Source: Candidatus Obscuribacterales bacterium
GTDB taxonomy: Bacteria; Cyanobacteriota; Vampirovibrionia; Obscuribacterales; Obscuribacteraceae
Length of the DNA stretch: 64,000 nt
NCBI GenBank assembly: GCA_021732085.1
Contig: JAKFVQ010000020.1
Coordinates: forward strand, 124,001 to 188,000
Direction of reading: 5' to 3'
Position 1 is the stretch's first letter; each line of letters starts with the position of its first letter. Position numbers and translations under genes: made by a program. Positions 17,041 to 24,700 of this stretch are shown piece by piece. The notes beneath the pieces are model-generated. The model was not told the origin of the DNA. It was given only the letters and a program-made list of their open reading frames with translations, and made no database searches.

Positions 17041-17568
17041 ATGGCTAAAAAGAAAAAAGAGTACAAGGATCTAAAGGTCAATCAGGCTCCGGAGCCGATT
17101 CCCGCAAAAACGCAATTCAAGAGGGCTCGCTGGAAGCACTTTATGCGCGTATTCATTTTCGGCGTCGTCCTGGCGCTCATAGGGCTCTTCATCTGGACGG
17201 CTTATTACACCCATGTCCTGCTGCATCAGGGATTCCATCCCAAAGAGGCACTGGCACTCTTTCTTGTTCTCTGCGTTTGCGCGCCGGTGTTGCCATCCGT
17301 TCTAATGGAAGCCGACTCGGTGAGCATCGAACCTGGAGCCATCGTCATCAAGACATTGCTGTTCAAATATCGCGAGTCCTGGGAAGACATCAAAAGTTTC
17401 GCCAATCCGATCTATCTAAAGTTCTCAATACTGAAAGGCAAGAAATTTGTTTATCTCCTGAACAAGCGCGATTTGTCCGATTATGATCAATTGGTTGCAA
17501 CTATCGAGGAAAAAGCTGTCCAGCTCAAGCAACCGGAAGCACCGAATTCCCTGGACGGACCGAAATAG
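17041..17568 (+). CDS. Two-helix membrane protein with PH-like C-terminal domain
   Basis: A 175-residue product from ATG 17041 (MAKKKKEYKDLK), preferred over the earlier in-frame ATG at 17008 because Lys-rich starts of this kind are typical. Two membrane helices (VFIFGVVLALIGLFIWTAYY and ALALFLVLCVCAPVLPSVL) are followed by about 80 residues of alternating strands (SVSIEPGAIVIKTLLFKYRESWEDIKSF). These look like the bacterial PH domain (DUF304-like) that follows such helices in small membrane proteins. The tail is acidic. It ends 44 bp before the mutase subunit gene on the same strand. Role unknown. Confidence 0.6.
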   Translation: MAKKKKEYKDLKVNQAPEPIPAKTQFKRARWKHFMRVFIFGVVLALIGLFIWTAYYTHVLLHQGFHPKEALALFLVLCVCAPVLPSVLMEADSVSIEPGAIVIKTLLFKYRESWEDIKSFANPIYLKFSILKGKKFVYLLNKRDLSDYDQLVATIEEKAVQLKQPEAPNSLDGPK

Positions 17569-17612
17569 CTATATACTTATTGACCAAAAATGCGACTGGA
17601 CGGACAGGGACG

Positions 17613-18041
17613 ATGGCAAAAGGAAAAATTCGAGTTCTGATTGGAAAGCCCGGGCTTGATGGCCACGATAGGGGAGCAAAAATTATTGCGCGCGCCCTGC
17701 GTGATGCGGGCATGGAAGTGGTTTACACCGGTTTGCATCGCTCACCTGAAGAAATTGTCGAGACGGCTGTCCAGGAAGACGTTGATGCTATCGGCTTGAG
17801 CATCCTTTCGGGAGCTCATATGACGCTATTCCCGCGCATTATTCAACTCTTGAAAGATCAAAACGCTGAGGACATCCTCCTTTTCGGCGGCGGCATTATA
17901 CCTGACGAGGATAGAGAAGAGCTTTTGCGCAAGGGCGTTGCCGAAATATTCGTTCCAGGCGGAGCGACTCAGCGAACAATCGAGTTTCTGAAAACCAAGT
18001 TCGAAGACAAGGTCGCCAAGGACAAGGTTGGAGCAAACTAA
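17613..18041 (+). CDS. Methylmalonyl-CoA mutase, cobalamin-binding (C-terminal) subunit
   Basis: A 142-residue stand-alone B12-binding domain starting MAKGKIRVLIGKPGLDGHDRG. The lower axial His motif GLDGHDRG (DxHxxG) is intact, with the LSILSGAHMTL and LLFGGGIIPDED nucleotide-tail loops. This is the small subunit found in two-part mutases that interconvert methylmalonyl-CoA and succinyl-CoA (propionate/branched-chain metabolism). The large catalytic subunit is not in the window and must lie elsewhere. I use the ATG at 17613; the frame goes back to 17580. The 3' end is followed by a possible stem (CAGTTGCCT near 18069 with AGGCAACTG near 18108). Confidence 0.88.
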   Translation: MAKGKIRVLIGKPGLDGHDRGAKIIARALRDAGMEVVYTGLHRSPEEIVETAVQEDVDAIGLSILSGAHMTLFPRIIQLLKDQNAEDILLFGGGIIPDEDREELLRKGVAEIFVPGGATQRTIEFLKTKFEDKVAKDKVGAN

Positions 18042-18283
18042 TCCAGTTAAATGCTCTGAAGCCCCAACAGTTGCCTAAAAAGGCGGAGTCTTTCGTTGAG
18101 CTAAAAGAAGGCAACTGGGCGACTCGTTTAGTCAGAGTTTTCCAATTGATCGGTTGGAGATAGCTTCTAGATAATGGGTATATCTGGGAAAGAGACATTT
18201 TTAGATAAAATGTTGACATTCTAGATGAAAATGGGATTCTTCCCCTTGATAATAGTGTTATACTCCTGGAACTGGATATTAAT

Positions 18284-18505
18284 GTGGAGTTCGAATACGT
18301 GAGCCAAGACCGCAAGATCCAAAGATTTGAAGAAACCGCCCTCGAGGCAGTTGGCTTACTAGCCAAGGCTTGGACTCAGGAAATCAAAGATTGGCTCACT
18401 TGCTCACCGCTCGAAGCACGCTCGCTCGGCGAGGCTTCTGGAGCTTCCACTTTCGCACGCGTCGCTCTTCTTGACGAAGCTGCAGTTATTTACGATACCC
18501 TCTAA
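18284..18505 (+). CDS. Small acidic helical protein, unknown
   Basis: A 73-residue protein from GTG 18284 (MEFEYVSQDRKIQRFEETAL), mostly amphipathic helix (AVGLLAKAWTQEIKDWLTC) with a C-terminal ALLDEAAVIYDTL. GGAG partly overlaps the start region, so initiation is uncertain. A clear intrinsic terminator 25 bp after the stop supports it as a real single-gene transcript. It is not an obvious antitoxin for the MazF-like protein downstream, because the terminator separates them. No family recognised. Confidence 0.5.
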   Translation: MEFEYVSQDRKIQRFEETALEAVGLLAKAWTQEIKDWLTCSPLEARSLGEASGASTFARVALLDEAAVIYDTL

Positions 18506-18529
18506 GTCTTAGAAATCAATTTGTAAGAA

Positions 18530-18556
18530 CCCTCCGATTTTATCGGGGGCTTTTTT
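18530..18556 (+). terminator. Intrinsic terminator
   Basis: CCCTCCGAT, TTT loop, ATCGGGGGC, then six T. The stem includes one G-T pair. It follows the small protein stop by 25 bp. Confidence 0.8.
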
Positions 18557-18617
18557 GTTTGCTGCTAAAATGGTTCTGGCATTTCAGCCTGCAATCACCC
18601 TTTACTACACAAATCCA

Positions 18618-19046
18618 ATGACTTCTGCTGCAAAGCCACCTGTTTATCGGAAGGGCGACGTCGTTCTCGTTGCGTTTCCATATACAACGGATGATGGGCA
18701 GACGCAAACAAAGCGTCGCCCAGCGGTCATCATTTCGAATGACTACAACAACGCGCGCCTTGATGACGTGCTCCTGGTCCCTTTGACCAGCAATGTCTCT
18801 CGTGCCGCGCGTGAGCCAACGCAGGTCGTTGTGGAGATGAATACGCCGGAAGGTAAGGCTGGTGGGATCCGCTTGGATAGCGTCATTGATTGCACCGTTA
18901 TTGCAACGATTCCGAAAACTTTGCTGGTAAGCAAAATTGGCGCCTTTCCAAACGAAGTCATGGAGAGGGTTGATATGTGTTTGATGATTGCTTTGTCCAT
19001 CGGCAGACCAATTCTTCCTGAGCCGGAAGAGCCGCCTATTTCCTGA
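18618..19046 (+). CDS. MazF/PemK-family endoribonuclease toxin (no partner visible)
   Basis: A MazF-fold protein (142 residues from ATG 18618). It shows GDVVLVAFPYTTDDGQTQTKRRPAVIISND, the family's first beta-strands with the PxR..KxRPAvvls pattern; DDVLLVPLTSN, the ssRNA-binding loop; and a catalytic-type segment GIRLDSVIDCTVIATIPKTLL (R/S/D). Known relatives cut mRNA at specific short sequences and are paired with an upstream antitoxin. Here the only upstream gene is cut off by a terminator and lacks antitoxin features, so the toxin is either orphan or regulated otherwise. Its stop overlaps the end of the convergent MFS gene by 11 bp. An in-frame start at 18555 exists but overlaps the terminator. 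Confidence 0.75.
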   Translation: MTSAAKPPVYRKGDVVLVAFPYTTDDGQTQTKRRPAVIISNDYNNARLDDVLLVPLTSNVSRAAREPTQVVVEMNTPEGKAGGIRLDSVIDCTVIATIPKTLLVSKIGAFPNEVMERVDMCLMIALSIGRPILPEPEEPPIS

Positions 19047-20463
19047 TCCGAGTGCTCGACGTCACCGGCTCGGGCGCTGGCTGCATCGATGCGCCACTTG
19101 GGAAGGCATTCAAGAGTAAGCTGCCAACTGCTCTGCGCGAGAAGATCAGAATGGCCAGCGCAAAGCAGATGACCGCCGCCACCAGCGTCGTCTTCGTTAA
19201 CCCAAATTTGTGCACCACCGAAGTAACGACCGCGGCGCCAATCAAATCGGCGAATGCCACCACCATCACTCTGAACCCCATTAGCCTGCCGAAGAGCGCA
19301 GTGGGACTGGTGACTTGCAAAAGGCAAATGCAGGCATTCACATTTGCTGATTGGCAGATTGCCATCAAGATTACGCAGCACAATCCGATGTGCAGCTGTT
19401 CTGCCTGGCAAAACAGCAAAAGTGCCATTGGAAGAAGGAATAGAGAGAGGTCAGCCCAGATTCCCAGGCGATGCTTGTTTTTCAGCGAGCCGCAGATAAG
19501 TGCGCCTGCCGCATAGCCAAGCGCAACTGCGCCAGTTAAAATGCCGCTCGCCTTTGCTCCACCTTCAAAAACTTCGGCTGCAAATGCAGGAAGAAGTGGG
19601 ATGTAGCGCATGCCAAAAAGAACGAGCACGATTGTTTGGAGGAAGCTGAAAAGCACAAGCTCCGAGCTGACGACATAGCGATAACACTCCGCATTTGCGC
19701 GCGCTACGTTTCTGATTTGATTTAGTAAACTGAATTTTTCATTTGCCACCGCCTTCGATGTCTCGGCGGGAGCAGCTGATGGGACAATCGATTCTGCCTT
19801 GCTATTCAGGACTGTCGAACTGCGATGATGATCTTTTATAAGCATCGTAATTTTGCCCAGTAGCAAAAGCGAAACGAAGTAAGATGCTGCGTTGAGAAGC
19901 AAACAAGCCATCTCACCAATGGCGGGAAGTGCATCAATTAGAATGCCAGCTGTCGCTTGTCCTAAAGCAACCGAACTGGAGACAACGCTTGCATAGAGGC
20001 CCCTTGCACTTAGAGCATGATCTGGTTTGACCAGGTGTACATTAAGCGATTGCCGAACCGGATATTCCATTCCGAGAAATCCGCCCAGCAAAAGCGATGC
20101 TCCCAGGATAACTGGAATGTTGACTATATTGAAGGCGACAGCGATTGCCAGCATGATCGAGATAACTGCTCCCACCCACTGCAAACGGATCAGAAGCTGC
20201 TTACGATCGCATTTATCAGCAAGATAACCGCCAGCAAAACTTGTTATGAACTGCCCCAGCAGTGCTGCAATAGTGAGCGCACCTAAAGCCCAAGCCGAAT
20301 GTGTTGTTCGATAAACGAGCCATGCTAGAGCCACCTGTTGCATGCCGGTGCCAGCGGCCGATATTCCCTGTCCACCTAAATAAGTTCTGAAAGCGCTCGA
20401 TTCCAGAGCGTTCAGTGACGAAACAGACTGTGCTAAGCGATTAACCTTTAAGCGAGAAAACAT
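19036..20463 (-). CDS. Major facilitator superfamily transporter (EntS/MFS_3-like)
   Basis: A 475-residue MFS transporter with about 11-12 predicted membrane helices and the family's loop signature AGGYLADKCDRKQLL (GxxADRxGRR-like) after helix 2. The GTGMQQVALAWLVYRTTHSA start is typical of the enterobactin-exporter-like MFS_3 group. A long hydrophilic central loop (about 215-260) links the two halves. Substrates of this group include siderophores and macrolides; none can be assigned here. The gene runs opposite to, and overlaps the end of, the MazF-like gene. No neighbour suggests a substrate. Confidence 0.8.
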   Translation of the reverse strand: MFSRLKVNRLAQSVSSLNALESSAFRTYLGGQGISAAGTGMQQVALAWLVYRTTHSAWALGALTIAALLGQFITSFAGGYLADKCDRKQLLIRLQWVGAVISIMLAIAVAFNIVNIPVILGASLLLGGFLGMEYPVRQSLNVHLVKPDHALSARGLYASVVSSSVALGQATAGILIDALPAIGEMACLLLNAASYFVSLLLLGKITMLIKDHHRSSTVLNSKAESIVPSAAPAETSKAVANEKFSLLNQIRNVARANAECYRYVVSSELVLFSFLQTIVLVLFGMRYIPLLPAFAAEVFEGGAKASGILTGAVALGYAAGALICGSLKNKHRLGIWADLSLFLLPMALLLFCQAEQLHIGLCCVILMAICQSANVNACICLLQVTSPTALFGRLMGFRVMVVAFADLIGAAVVTSVVHKFGLTKTTLVAAVICFALAILIFSRRAVGSLLLNAFPSGASMQPAPEPVTSSTRIRK

Positions 20464-20579
20464 AAAAACAAGCTCCCCTTATTGCGTTCCCGCTAATGAC
20501 ATCCGCCAAACGCAGCGCAGGCAAGAGTCTGCCGTATAATGTCTTGAATCGGATTCGCCCCTTTGAAGGTTTTATTTGC

Positions 20580-21686
20580 ATGTTGAAATTGGGAAACCGC
20601 ACAAGCCAGGCTCTTAGTGCTTTAAGTGGGCTGATGATGCTCCTGTGTTCTTTTCACACGCTGCTCTGCCCGATAGCTGTGCACGGGCAGCAACGCGCCC
20701 TTCCTTTCGCTGCGGCACCATTAGACGGTCAGTGGGAATCAGAGTGGGGCCCGGTAACTTTCAAAACTACGCCCATCCGTAGTGGAGAGCGAGCGCAAGT
20801 TAGTGGATATTGGATCCAAGAGGGCAATAAAAAAGGATCGTTCACCAAGGGGGAGTTTGACTACCTATCAGGTCTTTTGACCTTGTCTTATTACGAAGAC
20901 TGGAAAAATGTTAGTGGCGTCGCCGCTCTGACCATGAGCCGAGACTTCCAAACGATGAGAGGTAATTGGTCGCAATCGGACGGGTTCAAGGGCAATTGGG
21001 AGATAAGGAGGGCTGGGAGTTTATCGAACGCAAGTGGTTCTTTCAATTCCTCTGGTACTACGGGCAGTGCTTCTTCTTCTGCTGACGCAACGACAGCCAG
21101 CGCTACAAGTGTCATGGCTGCTCCACGAAGGTCTAGACAAGCAATTATTGCCGATACAAATAGAGAAGTACAGGAGTGCTCGCAGGGTCTGAAACAAAAA
21201 CCGGACGACACAGATCTCTTATTGCAACGTGCTTTTCTCTACTTGGCTCTCGGGGACACTAGTAACGCAAGCGCTGATGCGGGACATATCTTACAGTTGT
21301 TTCCCTCTATAAAAAGCAACGAAGATGAACAGTTTCAACAGTTAGCAGTGATTATTCTTTGGCTAAGCTACGAGAAGGCTGGGGATAGGGCTAATCAATC
21401 GGCATTGCTCAAACAAGCTGAAGTGAAGTGTAACCCTGATATTTGGCCTTACCCCCTGATCAAGTATTTTTCTGGAACGGGAAATGAAGCTCTGATTCAA
21501 GGAAATACAAGTTTGCAAAAGATCGAATCATCCTTCTTTCAAGGAATGGCTCTTATGTGCCGAGCCAAGTTCAAGGAGGCAACTGTGTCATTCGAGAAAT
21601 CACTTTCAGTACCATCAAATGGAAATTCGCGCACGAACTTCTATCAAGATTTAGCCAGGCGCATGATCACTATATTGCAGGGCTAG
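20580..21686 (+). CDS. Secreted protein with helical-repeat (TPR-like) C-terminal module
   Basis: A signal peptide (MLKLGNRTSQALSALSGLMMLLCSFH) precedes a beta-rich region of about 110 residues (PLDGQWESEWGPVTFK, VSGYWIQEGNKKGSFTKGEF) with Gly-Asn-Trp motifs (RGNWSQSDGFKGNWEI) resembling a small beta-sandwich. A Ser/Thr-rich linker leads to a C-terminal helical-repeat module (about 210-368: QKPDDTDLLLQRAFLYLALGD, FQQLAVIILWLSYEKAGD, CNPDIWPYPLIKYFSG). This last module is closely similar to the C-terminus of the product of 26987-28537. The start ATG at 20580 is chosen for the signal peptide; the frame extends to 20496. It converges on the giant gene, ending 60 bp from its stop. Confidence 0.65.
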   Translation: MLKLGNRTSQALSALSGLMMLLCSFHTLLCPIAVHGQQRALPFAAAPLDGQWESEWGPVTFKTTPIRSGERAQVSGYWIQEGNKKGSFTKGEFDYLSGLLTLSYYEDWKNVSGVAALTMSRDFQTMRGNWSQSDGFKGNWEIRRAGSLSNASGSFNSSGTTGSASSSADATTASATSVMAAPRRSRQAIIADTNREVQECSQGLKQKPDDTDLLLQRAFLYLALGDTSNASADAGHILQLFPSIKSNEDEQFQQLAVIILWLSYEKAGDRANQSALLKQAEVKCNPDIWPYPLIKYFSGTGNEALIQGNTSLQKIESSFFQGMALMCRAKFKEATVSFEKSLSVPSNGNSRTNFYQDLARRMITILQG

Positions 21687-21746
21687 CTCGAACTGTCCCA
21701 AGCGAAGCAGGCTCCGAAGGGAAATCTCACGGTGTACTATCTTTAT

Positions 21747-24700
21747 CTAGTTCATTGGAACTGCCGGCATTGGGATTGATAGAAAATCAGGTCCGTTAAA
21801 GTTCGCACGCGAAAGCGGTTCTGCTTTTGACGCTGCGGCTGGAACTGTAATGTTGACGCCGCTACCAGTGCAGTGCATTGAACGAGTTTGAGGGTTGTAA
21901 TAGCAGTCGATTGGATAGATTTCGTGATCACCAAAGGGATATCTGCAGTTGCATTTCAGTACATTCATGCGCACGTTGAACGCTCCTTTGCACATACTAA
22001 AAGCGTGGACTCCGCGAACAGAATACAGATTCGGATTCGGCGTCGCTTCAAGTTCCGCTGCGGCATAGTTCGACGTATTCTTATCCAGACTCAGCTGAAA
22101 CGGTGACGCGAAAAAGCGCGGTATCCCTTCTTGGGACGGTGGTGCAGATGCCGGCTGTGTATAAACGGGCGCTGGCCGAGGGGGAGGCGGAGGAGGCGGC
22201 GGCGGCGGCGGCGGCGGCGGTGTGTATGTTTGAGTTGGTGGTGCGTAAGTTTGAGTTGGTTGTGTGTACGTCGGTCTTTGTTGATGATTATATGTTGGGC
22301 CCACTGGCGACGAGACAACAGGCGCAGATGGCAGTCTTCCCCAACGGGACGTGTCAGGTGTGGAGCTGGGAATATTGCCTCCCGGCGATGGAGTTGTAGC
22401 GGTATTTGTGCTGCTTGGAGCATTCCATCCCGACGATGGTTTCGTGGCTGTATGGGTGTTTGGAACACTCCATCCCGTCGATGGTTTTGTAGCCGTGTTA
22501 GTGCTTGGAACATTCCATCCACTTGAGGGTGTGCTACTAGCTGTAGCCTGCACGTTCCATCCCGTTGACGGTTTGGTATCACTTGGAACTTTCCATCCTG
22601 TTGTCGGATTTGCCGTTGTGGAGGGGACGTTCCATCCGGCAGATGGCGGCTTGCTCGCTGTTGTCGGAACATTCCAACCGGGACTTGGCTCAGTAGCCGT
22701 TGGCGGGACATTCCATCCAGTAGGCGGCTTCGTTTCGTGGGCCGCGCTGGGGACGTTCCAGCCGCTCGGAGGACTATTATGTGTTGTTGGAACACTCCAT
22801 CCTGCCGGCGGTTTTGTATGCTGCGTGGGAGGGACGTTCCATCCAGTTGCCGGCTTGGTATCGCTTTTGGTGCCTGGTACATTCCAGCCTGTGTTTGCAC
22901 TCTCGTTTTTCTTTGCTGGAGGCACGCTCCATGGCTGTTCTCTATTTAGAAGAGATTGGGTGTCCCCATGGTTAATCACTCCAGCGCGTAGATTGTCATT
23001 CTTTTCCACTTTGACATTTAGCACGAGTTGGATTTGCCCAGCGCCGGCTTGGCGAACAATGATGGGAACTTGATAAACGCCTGGCTTGGCTTGGCTGGTC
23101 GCATCAAATCCCTCCGTCCATCTATAAACACCATCATCAGATGAAATCGAGCTTAGCGCCGAAGGGTCTTGGCTGCCGCCGCCAGGAATGACTTCCAGAT
23201 TGTCCGGCAGTTTGTTTCCGAAGGTTTGTCCTGGGAATACGACTTCAATTGGACTGGAAACGTCGCGTTTCCAACCTTTGATCATTATGTGTGAAGATAT
23301 GGAAGGCAGTCGTCCTGCGACTAAAGTAATCGATGGGTTCTCCAGCCAGGCGGTAAGCTGAGAGTCCTCTGGTTTCTCTTCGGGCTTATTGTTGCTCTGG
23401 TCGTCTGCCTGATCGCCTGTCTTAGACTTGTCTTCTACGCCTTGTAAGACGTAGACAACGCTTTTTAAGTGGACATGCGTCCCGTCGGCAATTCGTACTG
23501 CACCACCACCGCTTATGGTGGCGGTCAATTCCTTATCACCGTATTGCCCCTTGAAAGACATTGGTATTTGCCAGCTGCCGTTGAGGGTCTTTACTCCCGT
23601 TCTGAAGTATGGCGTTGACGCAATTGTTGTGCCATCGTCGACGCGAATCTCTATGTCGCGAGTGTATCTTTCTGGTTCGTCTTCATTGAATCTAGGTTCT
23701 GCCTTCCGCTCGATAGTTACGTTTACCGTCCCTGACGCGCTTATCTTGGCTTGGTTAGCGACAAGAACAAAGTCATGGGGAAAACTAACGCTTATGTCTC
23801 CGTTCACCGTTTCTGTGACCGGCGGATCCATTGAGTTCGAGTTGACCTTGAGGGTGTTGGAAATTGGTATCCTGGCCTCTTTTCCAGTTGTGATCATTCC
23901 CTGCGAGAAATCACCCGTAAAATCCGTTTTGCTCATGCTCAGGTTAAGATTGCCGTTATCTGCTCTCTTTTCAAAGACAGCTCGTGAGAAGACATAGGTT
24001 TGATTGCTCTGCCCCTTAGTTCCTGATGGTCCCGATACGCTTGTCGGCACTGTTGGGATGGATACTCCTGGTCCTGTCCATGAGGTCACACCGTTGCTTT
24101 TAGTTCCATTGTTTGGACCTGAATTCTCGCCTGAGTTGTTATTGCTGTTACCAGAATCTCCGTTGTTGTTGTTGTTGTTGTTGTCTGCGCTGTTTCCTTG
24201 CGGTTTGCGCGTGATGCCGCCTGGACCTACAGTGCCCTGCTCCGTCTCAACTTCGCCGGAGTCTGGGATATCTTGGCCGGTTCCACTTCTGCGAATTTTT
24301 GGAATATAAGTGCCTGGCAATCGCGGATTGTCAATTTCGGTACCGATGGTGCTCTCGCCTTTGCCGACAATTTTTACAAAGAGTGTCAGCGTTACTTGTC
24401 CCACATCCTTTTGCCGAACAATAATTTTCACTGGTGTCACACCTGGTGGCGCGGTGGCCCGGGCGCGGTATCCTTGACCAGCGGCATATTCTTTCGTGTA
24501 ATCGCCAGCCCCTCGCATAGACCATGGGTCCATCGAAGTATTACCCGGGAATACCTGCATTTGTCCCGGCAATGAACCCCAGTTGTCAGAAATGTCTGGA
24601 TAGACTATTTCAACACGATCAGCTGTATTACCCTTAAATCCACTTATATAGATTGAGCAATTCTTTGTGTCGCCTGGTGCAATTGTGATCTGTTGATATT

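Noticed and set aside
22103..23073. Long open frames on the plus strand opposite the GWNVP array, up to 240 codons
   Set aside because: They are antisense shadows of the repeat-coding strand; composition is repetitive Gly/Phe/His with no start signal or family.
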